Of a stretch of DNA of 64,000 bases, positions 34,101 through 45,793 are shown in pieces. This DNA is from Heterotrichella gracilis. Lineage: Eukaryota > Sar > Xanthophyceae > Tribonematales > Xanthonemataceae. Location: assembly GCA_032358255.1 (NCBI GenBank), contig JAULBX010025264.1:1-64000 (forward strand), read 5' to 3'. The position numbers and the translations under genes are program-made. A model generated the notes under the pieces. That model was not told the origin of the DNA and ran no database searches. It was given only the letters and a program-made list of their open reading frames with translations. The stretch's first letter is position 1, and each line of letters begins with the position of its first letter.

Positions 34101-36352
34101 CGGTCCAGCAGGTTCTCCCGGGGCACCCTCACATTGTCGAACCAGATGCGGCCATTGTCGATGCCATTGCACCCCATTTTGGGCCCGTTATCTGCGATCC
34201 TGACCCCCGGCCAGGGGTTGTGGTCTGCATCGCGGAGTGGGACTACAAACACGTGGGGTCCCTGCCACGTGTCACCCACCCGTAGCTGGGCAAACACAGC
34301 GCAAATCTGCGGGGCAAGGGGGGGGGAGTGGATGATTATGGGGTGGGTGGTTGGGGGAGGATTGAGGAAGTACTTTCTTGTCCAGTACATTCCTATCCCA
34401 ACAAATTGTGGGCAACACATTTCCATCGGTAGCTAAGGCAACACTGCGCACATCTGCAGGTGGCTGGAGGGTGTGCGGCACAGATCTGTGCTACTATAAA
34501 CACTACAAACCCATGGTGGCCTTGCCATGCATGACCAGGATAGAGGCAAGGATGTAGTTACTACCACCGGCAGTGATACATGAGCTTTCCATTCTAAATG
34601 TATAGTATTGATATTTTGGAAAAGGGCCTAATGGGCCAATGACATGATTTACAGATTGATGATGATGAATATGCCCCTAAGTACTATGCATGCATTGGCC
34701 ATTCGGTACTAGATGGCACCTTCCTCAGAACAGCTTCAATCCTCAAGGAATATTTTACAGACTGCTGCGGCCAAGGGACTTGTATGCAATTATTGTATCA
34801 AAACCATGCTGCAGAACCCCCCCACTCCCCACCTTTGCTGATTGCGCCGCTCCCCCTATCCAGTACTTGGCCGCCTGGTCATTGGGCGTGTGGATGACAA
34901 AGGAGTCGGTGGGCGGGTCATAGTAGGCCTGCGCAGGGGAGGAAACAACCTTGCAACAACGCGGCAGTGCCTTAATTGGGGCACGGCTACCTATCGCGTG
35001 AGAAAGAATGATGCCTGCTAAACAAAATGCAAATGGACTCCCCCATCTATTAACATACTTGGAGAGCCATGGCCATGGTGATGTGGGATGCAGGATGCCA
35101 TCAACTGCACATCGCCATGCTAATTCCCCTTCGTGGCAATGCGGGGTGCAGACTGCCATGCAGGATCACACCACTCCAGCTCACTTATTTCCCAACGCCC
35201 CTTACATCAACCCATGCCCCGCTTCCACAAAGCATTAACCCATGCTAATGTGTCTATCCATGCTGACATGGCAAACGCGGGTGGGGTGAAGACTGCTATA
35301 CAGACGCACGCCAACATGCTCACCTGTTTATGCAATGCAAGATGCAGCCTGTTCACAAGCGCACCCCACCTATGCTTACCTGTGTCTCGATGCCCCTCAC
35401 ATTGGACCCATGCCCCACCTCCGTCATGCCAAAGCAGCCGGGCGCCGACAGGTCATCGATCCCCGGCAGGAATTTGAGGTGCTTCTCGGTCCCCAGGCGC
35501 TGGATTGTGCCCCCGCACAGGCAGAAGATGACACTGGTCTTGACGCATAGGGAGTAGTCGGAGTAGGCCAGGCACTCCAGTGCGGCCATGAAGCGCAAGG
35601 GGTCTGGTGGAGGGTGGGTGGAAGAGGGGAGGTCGTGATGGCGGTGGGGGGGGGGGTCTCATGGTGTGTTGGGGTGCAGCAAACGCATATGGTGTGGTAG
35701 TGGTAGGGTGAAGGAATGGTGCACCAATGGTGGGCCTTGGAAGAGCAAGAGTCCTTTCCACTACTTGGCGAAGTGCTGGATGCACTTCCAAGTGACTAAA
35801 CTCTGGTAATGTTGCTGCACAATCATGCAACTCACTGCAATAGATACTGGGCAGTAGATGTTTCAGCAGGTATAGATTACAGCGTTCTGCAATGCTACTA
35901 ATAAGTGCTTGAATTATGCTCTTGCTGCCAGTATCATACCACTGGTGTAGTCATTGACAGAGAAGAACCGCTGGCTGATGAAGGCCTGCAGCCTCTGGTT
36001 CGTCAGCTCCCTCTGCTCCTTCAACGACACATAGTAGTTGGCCTTGAAGACGTCGCCCTGCGCGCCAGAAACACGTTTATGTGGTGCAGCTGACTAAGCA
36101 AAGGGCTGCGTGTCCACACAATACACCCAGCAATTCTTTCTGCACACCAGGTTGATGTGGCTCGAGGACCCTTCAGAAGGACCCCACCTTGAGGAAATCG
36201 AACATCCTCTGACGAAGCTCCTGGTTATCTCGCGTGATGAAAATGTACAATTGTTCCGGAGTAAAGTCCTCCGAGACTTGGTCCAGTCCATCCGGTGCGG
36301 AGAAGTGGCGGGCAATGGCCACTGCCCGCCTGTTGGCGGTGGACTGGGCCAT
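31180..36352 (-). CDS. ACX: Peroxisomal acyl-CoA oxidase
   Basis: Catalyses the first, FAD-dependent step of peroxisomal beta-oxidation (acyl-CoA to trans-2-enoyl-CoA, producing hydrogen peroxide). Eleven exons join without a phase break to 635 residues: 36352-36188, 36057-35940, 35603-35380, 34928-34833, 34306-34009, 33741-33554, 33253-33032, 32665-32482, 32179-32005, 31487-31292, 31221-31180. Family motifs include CFGMTEVGHGSNVRGIETQ, VRIADNGPKMGCNGIDNGRI, the CRECCGGFGYL segment and FEGDNTVMMQQ with the catalytic Glu. Length is near the usual 660-690. The C-terminus (KTWSW) is not a PTS1. Residues 9-17 (RAVAIARHF) resemble a PTS2, which fits plant long-chain oxidases that use PTS2. The last 14-codon exon is the least certain; without it the protein ends ...VDWREVA. 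It is divergent from the plastid-type gene at 36800. Confidence 0.93.
31681..31921 (-). repeat. Three decayed copies of ACX exon-9 3' end between telomere-like words
   Basis: The words tggtcagtcc, tggtcagcccg and tggtcagcccg start at 31681, 31775 and 31890, against the functional tcgtcagcccg at 32006 (spacings 94, 115, 116). Each copy keeps the LAVLYGLT-coding segment and donor and is followed by aggtttagggt-type and CCCTAAA words. Confidence 0.88.
32690..32750 (-). repeat. Copy of ACX exon-8 5' end
   Basis: Repeats the acceptor and start of exon 32665-32482 (gtgctggtggcgctgtcaac, aacctgca). It reads VLVDSAT against the functional TLVDSAT and sits just upstream in transcription order. Confidence 0.7.
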
Positions 36353-36799
36353 CTCGAAGCTGAAAAGCTTCAGATTCAAGTTGAAACTTAGGCAAGTGTG
36401 TGTGTTGGGGCCCAAGTGGCGGGTGCGTGGACCGATGGCGGCAACAGGAACAGGCCACAACTTTATGTATATGCGTCTGAGATGACGCTCACTATCTCCA
36501 AGTCTATTGGAGGTAAGGTTCTGTTCAGAATGACACCTTCATAAACAAGGGTGGGTGGTCCATTGGTGGGAATTCCCTGGAAAATAAATTCATTTTTCAA
36601 AATGAATCATCAAAGTTTCCAGGCCCTAAGGGTTTTTGGGCAAGATAGATGCATGCATTGCCAAGATATTGCCCAAAGACTTCAGTTCCCTCTGTGCAGT
36701 ATTAAGCAAACCGTATGTCGTGGCGTTTTAGTGGTTGTTTGTCGCAAACAGGGTCATAACGGCTTGTAGGGTATCTGGTAAGAGAAGAAATCTGACAAT
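36353..36799. promoter_or_regulatory. Shared upstream region of acyl-CoA oxidase and plastid-type gene
   Basis: Only 447 bp separate the two divergent start codons. No internal exon is seen. A bidirectional promoter is inferred from geometry. Confidence 0.35.
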
Positions 36800-39700
36800 A
36801 TGCCAGGGATGCTTCTCAGCCTGCCCAGGGGACCACTTGCCCTCCAACCCCGCAGGGTGCTGTCAACCTCGAGTCATATTCCCATAAAACGGCCATATCG
36901 AGCCCGGATCGTGGCCGCAACCGACCCGAAGATGAGTGGTGTTGCGCGTGGTTTTGTAGTTTGTCTGGACTGGACGGTGGCGGTTTTTAAAGCCTAGCCA
37001 CAGTTTGTAAACAAAAGTGGGCTGATACTGCCGGGTTCTGTGGGGAGGGGTGGCGGGGGGAGAGGGGAGGTGATGGCACAATTTCTTTTCATTTGGGGTG
37101 GGGTGTGTGTGGGGGGTGGGTGGGGGTGCGCCACACATGTGGTCACATTATCTACAACCGGAAGTCATGCGCACGCACCGCCCGTAGACCTACCCCTAGG
37201 GTGAGTAGGCTGCAGTGCATACCGGCTAGACACACCCTACATTGACTAGCATGACAAATATATTATAACTATATAGCGCACACAAAGTTCTGCAATAAAA
37301 TAAAAATATGTAAGTACCGACAGTCCTTGCAATGTCACTGACAGTACTGTGACTAGTCAACACCGGTGACCTGAAGTGGGTGAGTGGGCTTGCGTGTGTC
37401 ATAACTGCAGGGCATGTGTACGCTTTTCATGTGACAACGGAACATTTATCCTGTTGAGCATTATCTGCGTGCGTGAGAGCCTTTTGAACCCTTTGCAGGA
37501 GCCGTCTAAGCCATCGCCCTAAAGGCTTGACAGTTACATCCCCCGGGACAAACTTGCACCTTTTGGGAGTCCATTATATGCGCTAGTGGGACCCTTCATC
37601 TGCGTGTTTGGTCCTAGAATTGCTGCCACATTTTGGCCTGGAACTACGTCCACATCCTGGAGGGGGCAGCCCTCTCGTTCGAGGAGCAGGTAACACTGCT
37701 TCTGCTGGCATGGCCTCCTGGTCCCAGTACCCTTTCCTGTCCTCTGAGGCAGGCTACAAAGGCTCAAAGTCCATTGTTTGGGCCAAGCCCTTTGTGTGTG
37801 ATGTGCGCGCATGCGCGTGGCAGGGGCAGCAGTGGCACCAGCTATAGATATATATCGAATGTATGCCTCGCCCTTGCTGCATCTTGGGCTGGCTTCTGTT
37901 CAGGCTGCCCAAGGCTATGCAATTGCAAACTGCTCCCAGTATGTCTCCCTGGTCACTGGCGGTTTGAAACCCCCAAATCGCTATATATATCAACTTGAAC
38001 AGGAACTTGTGTCTTGCTCAGTGCACTCGTGTGTTGGGTAGCTCTCAACTGCCTGTGAATAACCCTCTGCTTGACTGCTGTAGGTTGCGTTCCAGGTGGT
38101 TCCAATCGTTGTAGGGTTTACAGTTGCCTGGTTTCACAGCAGTTGCATGATGGCCTACTACACCGCAGCAACCCTTGAAGAGTTGTCAAGGGAGATGTAC
38201 TGGACGCCAAGGGCTTTCATCCCGCCCTTTACATTTTCAGAGGGCGGGCAATTCATAAACGTAGGTGGTATAAATTATATGATTCAATATTACGTTTACT
38301 GTAGGATCTGCATGTGTCATTTGACGGGGTGCACCATGTGGGTAAAATGCATGCGTTCCACTGGTGGCACAAAGCTTGCATCAGAACACAAATCGCATTC
38401 TATGGCATGAACTCAAGCTGTTGGTCACTTACATGCAATTCAAGGTGGCAGGCAGTCTTGCACAGTTGGTCTCATGCAGCCTGCCTGTCAACCAGTTAGA
38501 CCTGGCAGTCCACTTACAAAAAAGACATATGGATGCAGGTGGAATTCAAATACAGGCAGGAGGGGAAGGTGCTGGAGGCATTCACTGTGTCAAGGTGGAC
38601 GAGGCAGTCAAAGTCACTGGCGGCAGCATTGGCAGCCTGGAGGCATATTTGACAGACAGGCTGCAAGCGCAATTTGAGTTTGCAGATAGTTTGGGGGGAA
38701 AGCTGGAGTTGGAGCTTGTCTTACAGAACGGGTACGCCTACAAGCTCGTGGATGTCCCGCAAAACAGCAAGGTCCGTGACACGCTGGTCGGTGTTGATAC
38801 CATTCGCGCGTGCTGTGTGGGCTAATGTGTGAGATTACATGCGATAGAGGACAAGTGGCATCGGATGGATTCCTGGGGTTGCTCACAGAGCTGCCCTTCA
38901 GCCGCGTAGAGCGCAGCTTGAAGGAGCTCACATGCAGGGCAACCCTGGATGCGCAGGGGAAGCAGAAGGATGAGCTGGTGCGATACTGATGCAGGTCCAA
39001 GTGTAGGGTGGATTGGGAAAAATTGCAGTGACAAAAACCGCTGATGCATCAGCTGATTAAGCTGCACTTCATCTGCACACCACCATAGCATTGCACTTTC
39101 CAAACCCTGAAGTGCAGCTCACCTGCCCTAAAATTTAACCCTAACCCTAGAACAGCTGCATTCAGGGTCGAAGTCAAGCACACAACCTATCTGCATGTCC
39201 TTTCCTGGACCCACGCATTCAGGGAACCCGTGCAGTGTAACTGCCTAGAGGTGTAATAAACATGCGCACCTGCATGTACTGCCCTCGCAATCCCAAACTC
39301 CAAACTGTACACCTCTAAACACCTTAACCCTTACACTCAATTCTTATTCAAACCCTAAGCGCCAGACCTTAACACCCTTCACCCTCTACTCCGCGAATCT
39401 GTTTAAGCAAATTAGGGTTTACGGTTTTAGGGTTTTAGGGATCAGGGTTTGAATCCCCTCTTGCCCACAGGTCCAGCTGCTGATCGATGTGCATGCCTAC
39501 ATCGCCTGGCCGCACCCGCTGCTGGCGGCCTGCCTGCCCTCGCACATGCCTATCCGCGCATCGGTGGCAATGCACCTCGACCACAACCTGCGGATCACGC
39601 ATCAGGTGATTCATGATTGATCAAGTGAGGTCATCATCTGTTGCCAGGTCATCAAAGATTGCCTTGATGGTGTTCACGCACCTCCACACCAGTTGCAGCA

Positions 39701-39987
39701 AGTGAGGTCCTGCGCTTGAGTCACATGGAGCGCACTTATTCACGCCAGAAGTAAAGCTCAGTGCCTCCGTCTGAGGTCTGCACCCATGTGGCTCTACATA
39801 TCATAGCATCCTTGATGCAATGATCTTCACTGAATTACCTGAAAATGGCACCGTTACTATTATGCCGCTTTATGTGGCTTTAAACCATTTGGATGGTGTC
39901 AATATTGCGTTGCAGGAGGACACGTGGCTCAACTGGTGGCTGTGGGTGGTGCGTGTGCCAAGTGTCACCGCAGGGCACTCACCCTGA
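36800..39987 (+). CDS. Unrecognised multi-exon membrane protein with probable transit peptide
   Basis: The first exon (36800 to about 36938) encodes an Arg/Ser/Pro-rich, acid-poor N-terminus typical of algal organelle targeting (MPGMLLSLPRGPLALQPRRV). Later exons chain in phase: 37618-37689, 37728-37802, 37904-37951, 38096-38260, 38305-38337, 38385-38423, 38539-38594, 38660-38816, 38891-38977, 39471-39605, 39916-39987. They include a membrane segment (VVPIVVGFTVAWFHSSCMMA), DLHVSFDGVHH, WHELKLLVEFKYRQEGK, LELELVLQNGYAYKLVDVP, LPFSRVERSLKELTCRATLD, DVHAYIAWPHPLLAACLPSH, and EDTWLNWWL. Together these look like one conserved protein, but I cannot name the family. The link between exon 1 and 37618 does not close in phase, so at least one exon is missing. 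Near 39980 another frame reads on (LTCCTAVDLLSRMGYTAYSK) to a stop at 40073, so the C-terminus may be longer. Confidence 0.6.
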
Positions 39988-41321
39988 CCTGCTGCACTGC
40001 CGTGGACCTGCTGTCGCGCATGGGCTACACAGCATACAGCAAGCTGGGGGAGCTGGAGCCAGTGGATGGGTGAAATAGTCACCGAGCAGCTTTGTAATCC
40101 TGTTTGCTGTGTCACACAGTCCCCTACCATTGCAGGATACAGTGGGTACAATGGTAGTGGGCATGGAATGGAATGTGCCATGTGCCATGTGCCATCATGG
40201 GTGTGTGAGCCTGTTCTCAATTCGAAGCTCGAACAATGATTCAAGACTGGAAACTTCAATTGTTTTTGTTGTACCGCATGGCCTGTTTTGCTGGAATCTG
40301 CTTTGGGCTTTGCGTGCAACAAGCTAGTGCTAAGCGCTCTCCAGGCCTGCACTACTATACAATAGAATTTTTCCTCGGGTTTTGGGGCAGGAGTAAGAGG
40401 ACTTCAGTCCCCCTCAGGCTGCCAGAAGCAGTAGACCCTAATCAAGGTTTTGTCGTATTCACCGTGGTAGGAACAATTGCTTACAAAGCGATGCCCTTTT
40501 GCGTCCACAAAACCCCTGCATACTGCACCACAACATTAACTGAGCAAATTGCAACAAACGTCAGGTCACCTGCAAATTGCACCGTGCAGTAATCCGTTTC
40601 AACACCCTTTTGTAATGCCGCAGCTCAGCTCGATAGCTTGTACATGCTGCATGCTGCATCAAAATGAATGCAGTGCAGAATTGGCAGCGCAGAAGATGAT
40701 ATCAGGTACATTGCAGCGCAGAAAATGTTAGGTATAATATAATATTATACCCAATAATTGTCAACTGTCACATAGGGCCATAGGGTATCTAAGCCTTACT
40801 TGGAAGATAAAACATTTGCAAACCCTATTTATTTCAAAACACCTACAAAAGTATGAAAACTCTGGAGCAAAAACCTAGCTCGGAAACATAATGCCAAATT
40901 CATCGCCAATACATAGGTGCCCGGGGTGCTGAAACCTTCCCACAGAGATAGCCAAATAATACCACCCAATAAAACATTACCGCTCACAGCGTATCCACAA
41001 TTGTGCCCAGCAAGCCAAGCTCCCAGGCCCCACAGAATCACCATGGAGAGGGTAAGCATGGCAAGTTGGTGATCTGGCATCTAGGCACATTGATCCCACA
41101 CACAATCCCAAATGTCACATCACCCACCATGCCCGCATGTCAGTAGCGTTCCCCCACCCGCAGCCTCCCCGGCCACCCCTGAAACCGCCACTCGCCCCCC
41201 CCCCCTCGACACACCCTCCTACCACATCCCCGCACACAATCCCCACAAGTCGCAAACCATCGACGCGCACTCACATCCTTCCCCCTGCAGGCGCCTAGCA
41301 AGGCCCTGCTAGGCCTAGGGC
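39988..41321. other. No recognised gene
   Basis: An open, hydrophobic minus-strand frame at 40829-41080 (ILWGLGAWLAGHNCGYAVSG...) has membrane-like composition but no motif or linked exon. A 21-bp near-palindrome of AT-rich sequence lies at 40731-40751. Confidence 0.4.
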
Positions 41322-44300
41322 CTAGAAGCACCCCTCAATCCCGCACACAAATTCACTGTCGTCCGCGCTGATTGGTACCGCCCAGCGCCCCATGTGAGAG
41401 GTGTAGTTCAGGCACCGAACCACCCCGGGGCCCCCTGCCACGCCATCTGGGAAATCCATGATGGTCACCCCCCCCGGCGTCAACCTACACACATTAAAAT
41501 TCAACGTCAAACACTACCTGAGTATGAACAAGCAGCAAATCACAGTATGCCCCTGGGTTGGTGGACGGGGAAGGGGACCATTGTGGCAAGCTAGGAGAGC
41601 GGGCATCAGGCGCAGTGCAGGTCAAAAGCCACCACTGCCAGTGCAGGGATTATTAGAAAGAAAGGACGTAGTTCCTAAGAGCTACAAAGTAGAATTTCAA
41701 AGCCAACACGTTCAGCAGGCCTGGTTAAACCTGGATTGCTAGAGTGAAGAAGCGCAAATCCCATGCCGGTTGGCGCAAGGCATGAAGGACTGGCTGCTAA
41801 TCTGGCTTTTTGCTGGCACACATAAATCTCAACCCGGAGCAAGGTTCCAAACCCCGTGCCATACCTGAACATGCCCATACCCTCCTGCCCCAGGCCCAGG
41901 CACGTGGCCACCATTGCGCTGTGCACAGGCGCGTGGCCCACCACCACCACGGTGCCTCCCTGGGATGCGGCTTCCAGCAGGTGTCCCCATGCCTGCTGGG
42001 TGCGTCCCCACAGCTGGTCGGGGGTTTCGCCGCTGGCGCTGGCTAGGGAGGCGCCGTCCCACTGCAGGAAAAGGGAATAACCGTTACGACGGAAATTATT
42101 TACCAATATAGATTGTTTAAAATTGGTGAGCTGAGTGTATAGTTTGGGTACATGTGTTTGGACCAGCAATTGCTCCCACGCCTGCTGGGTGCGGCCCCAC
42201 AGTTGTCCACCACCACCACCACCACCCCCACCACCCACCCCCCCACCTCTGACGCCTGCAGCCCCTCCAGCTCGCCAATGTCCATCTGCAGCAGCTCGGG
42301 CAGGGTGGTGGTGGGGGGTGGGGGGTGGCCCGCAAGCACCTGGAACCGAGAGATGGCGCCGGCGGTGGCCAGGGCTCGGTCAAGGGGGCTGCTTAGGAGG
42401 GAGTCGACCTGAAACAGGGAGGGAGAGGGAAGGTGTTGACAAACTAGACAAAACAAAGAGGACAAGACAATATACAAAAAAATTCTTCAAAGATCAATTC
42501 CATGCATTTGAGCCATCCGCCACATGCTTCTTTTCTTCTCCTGTTGACAACCATCCTCCCTCCCACCCCCATCCATCCATCACCCTCACTAACCCCGCCA
42601 TCCTCCCTACATTGACATCCATCATCAGCTCCGCCCCCTTCCGACTCTGCACTTCACCAAGCACACTTAGCTCCTCATCATGGCTACCCAGCCTTGACAC
42701 CCATCCACTAGCCCCACCCCTCTGCCCACACTTCAGCCTCCACTAGCAGCCCGCCACCTCTGGTCTGAGCTTGAAATCTTCCAAAAAGTTTACCCCTACC
42801 CACCCACATCCCCATCTCCCTCAACCCCCCACAAGAACCAGGGGGAAGGGCCCCGTTTCCCCACCTTGACATCCATCATCAGCTCCGCCACCTTCTGGCT
42901 CTGCACCTCACCAAGCACACTTAGCTCCTCATCACGGCTACCCAGCAGCGCGCCAGCCTCAGTGCTTGCGGTGTGGCAGGCACCCACAAACACAATGCGG
43001 GCAAAGGCGGCGCGGCCGGTGCCGGAACCGAAGGGGCCATCGGGGGACTGCGGGGCAGGGGGGGGGGGGGAGGAGAAGGCAGGTTGGGATGATGCAAGGT
43101 GGAATATAGGAATGCTTTGAAGTCTTTAAAATTGCAGGCAATATTGGAAATTTATCGAGGTTTTTTCCCGAGTTGAAATTAGTGAAATTCTAATCAGCAA
43201 TCCCCTGTCACCCTGGATTCCACGACGCCCAGCACAACCGCACCCCACCTGGTTCAGGCGGTCCACCACCACCCGCGGTGGACCCTCTCCATTGGGCACG
43301 AAATCCAGCACCGTGGTAGCCGCATTGCTCTGCAGCAGACGCCGGAAGTAGGTGGGCGGCAGGCCCGTGGCCGTGGCGATGAGCGCCTGATTCACAAAAA
43401 TGAAAATTATAATAAGAATCAAAATCAGAATCATGAGCGCCTATTTCAGGCAGAATCAGAATCAGGATCAGAATCAATGAGCGCCTGGTTTAGCAGGATG
43501 AGATTCAGGAGTGTTAGAAAGGGCGGCAGCGCCGTAGCCATCCCGGGGGCTCCACCCACCCGGATCTGAAGGCCATAAACAAATGCCACGCACCTGATTC
43601 ACGGCGTTATGCGCCACCACCAGCCCCGTGCTCACGCCCTGGTGGGACAGGATCTGGTGCCAGGCAAGGGAGGCGCGGTACCACAGCTCGCGCACGGGGG
43701 GGTGGCCGTCGATTTCAAAGACAGCGGCCTGCTTCTGCCACATGGAGAAGGCGTCCCCAAACCGCGCCTTGCCCTGCTCCTTTAAAAGACCCTGTGGGAG
43801 GTGGAGTTGTGGGTGGTTAGTGTTTGGGTTTCAAAGCCTACATGGGGTAGTCTTGAAGTAAGCCTTGCTACCTACGGGTTTGCCCTGCTACTTGAGCAGA
43901 TCCTGTTGAGGTCAAAGCCTTGGGTGCTTAGGGTTTACGGCTCAAATGGAGTAGGGATTGCTGCAAGCGACGAGGTTAAGCCTGGATCCTTTGCTTGTGC
44001 CAAATGAGATGTTTGCATCCTTTTGGGGATTGGTGCACGAAGATGAAAATATGCACATGGTCTGAAGTCGACAATGATGGACAGCGTTGCCTGATAAGTG
44101 CATCGCAACCCCATGGGATGGCATGCTCGCGCCCACCTGGAATGAGTAGAGGTCCACCTCCCTCAGTGAGGGCAGCACCACCACCGGTGCGCTGCGCTGG
44201 CCCCACACTATCTCAGCGGTCTGGCTGGCGCGCGCAAGCGGGCTGTGGAACAGGGTGTCGAAGGAGTCCTTGTTGAGCTGCGCAGGCACGGGAGAGGATG

Positions 44301-45014
44301 TTCAGGTTTTGAACGATGACCCTCCCACTGGTTGCTCCCTTACTTGGAGGGGTATAGGTGCATAGAGGTGTTGTGAGTAGGTGGGCTGCCTGACCGGGGC
44401 AACTGAGGGGCTGGAGTGTTGAGGGTAGCCCCACTGGCCACTTTGCTTATTGCGACTTTGATAGCAATTGGCCATGTATTGTGCTCCAATCCAGCACTCA
44501 TATTGCGCCTACTGATAATGCATCAGGGATGGTGCAGAAGCTGCTGCCACACCCGTACCATCTGGCGCGCAGTTTCCGCCTGGCTCTCCCCCTTGGGTGT
44601 CAGCACTGAGAAGTCGGAGCTGCCCTGTATCCTGCCCTCTGCATTCCACGTGCTCTGCCCATGCCGCACCAGCACAATACGCCTGGGCGACTTGAGCGCC
44701 GGCAATGGCAGGGGAGGGGCATCGAGCCTGTCATTGAGAGGGGTGAACTCATCCGACCCTTGCCATGTGAAGTCTACTTCAGTGGCGGGGGGTGCCTGTT
44801 CTGTGGCTGACCTGCAGGCGTGACTGCTGCCAGGCTTGTGAAACCCTGGGTGAAACCCTGGGAGGGTTGGGGCTGCTGGGTGCTGGGTGAAGCAGGGCCT
44901 GGGGGGTGTGGTGCTGTGGGTGAAGGCGAGGGCGGCCCCATGGTGGCTGGAGGGGGGCGTGGGGCGAGCTGACGTGGCAGCATACGGCGGGACTCTGGTG
45001 GTGGTAGACGCCAT
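41322..45014 (-). CDS. Two-domain histidine phosphatase, plant 2-carboxy-D-arabinitol-1-phosphatase-like
   Basis: Eight phase-consistent exons, 45014-44559, 44277-44137, 43791-43594, 43386-43249, 43047-42865, 42408-42247, 42061-41865 and 41484-41322, encode 545 residues. Residues 1-110 form a Ser/Thr/Pro-rich leader, plausibly a plastid transit peptide plus linker. Domain 1 is a canonical phosphoglycerate-mutase fold: RHG motif IVLVRHGQSTWNAEGRIQGS, FHSPLARASQTAEIVWG, LREVDLYSFQ, and the second His in LVVAHNAVNQ. Domain 2 has VFVGACHTASTEAG where an LVRHG/LVCHG motif is expected, so its catalytic His is displaced or lost, while VVVVGHAPVHSAM is kept. The C-terminus (TIMDFPDG...VRCLNYTSHMGRW) closely matches the plant family. 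Plant homologues remove phosphate from Rubisco-inhibiting sugar phosphates; that role is inferred. Confidence 0.9.
42164..42210 (-). repeat. Copy of exon 42061-41865 internal segment
   Basis: Repeats cctgctgggtgcg-ccccacag-tg-tc (functional 41988-42020) and reads QLWGRTQQAWEQLL against the functional QLWGRTQQAWGHLL. It lies in the intron upstream. Confidence 0.7.
42610..42695 (-). repeat. Copy of exon 43047-42865 3' part
   Basis: Reads LGSHDEELSVLGEVQSRKGA then ELMMDVN against the functional LGSRDEELSVLGEVQSQKVA then ELMMDVK. The donor is changed (AATGTAGG in place of AAGGTGGG). It lies in the intron downstream. Confidence 0.85.
43381..43500 (-). repeat. Repeated acceptor ends plus (agaatc)n stretch
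   Basis: The word gagcgcct, which is the first bases of exon 43386-43249 read in reverse plus part of its acceptor, occurs at 43381, 43435 and 43480. The copies are separated by agaatc/aaaatc-type microsatellite. Confidence 0.6.
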
Positions 45015-45793
45015 GTGGGGCAAATGCTTCTACCCTGCAGGGTGTAGGGAGAAACCTGATTAAGGAATAGGAGTTGTGGAGGTTTGGGCTGTGTTTGGGC
45101 CCGCGCCAGGGTGGCCCCAAGCCACTTTGCAAGGGTAGGCGCTGCGAAGAAGGCATACAAGAGGGACCCGAGTGGCTCACAGAAGGACTGTTTAGCTTCT
45201 ATGGACTTCAGTACAAGGAATACAGTACACCTACAACGTTACAATGCCACATGCCGTGCGGTGGCACTCACCAGGTTCGTCGCAGGATACGGCAGAGAAC
45301 AGCAACTTGGGCAGCTAGAAGCTAAAGTTGGCGCAATATATCGTCGTATAGCCAAAGAATTGGGTAAAATGCTTGCTGGTGGAGAGACAGTCCAGACGTT
45401 TACAATTGGCATGCATGCATATCTTCACACTTACCACATCAGGTGCAAACAAACCAGTTTCCCCCTCAAATACCCACAGGGCAATGAGCTATATAACTGC
45501 TAAGGTAAAAGCAAGTCTATCTCCCAATTCGCGAAGGTAAATTGCAGGGTGAATTGGCGCCAATTTTCAAGTGGGCGATCCCCCCTCGCTGGCATTTCAA
45601 TCCAATTTATCCCTTGTAGGGGGCTGGCGGCGAGAGTTGCACCTCCAAAGCTATTGAAACCCATCGCTTGCACGCCGATGCATGCACAATCCATACGAGC
45701 AACAGCCTTCATTCACTGTTGAGTTACTTTGAAAACTACAGAAGAACCTGGGACTGTATACAAACGCCCTTGCCTGGCTGGCACGCATTGAAG
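45015..45793. promoter_or_regulatory. Shared upstream region of phosphatase and eIF3d genes
   Basis: 779 bp lie between divergent start codons. A 420-nt open frame at 45084-45503 (+) has no motif and I do not call it a gene. Confidence 0.35.

Noticed and set aside
42135-42746. 203-codon open frame (+) opposite histidine phosphatase
   Set aside because: Pro/Ser-rich antisense shadow over two real exons and an exon copy.
45084-45503. 139-codon plus-strand gene upstream of eIF3d
   Set aside because: No motif and no splice links; it occupies the divergent promoter interval.
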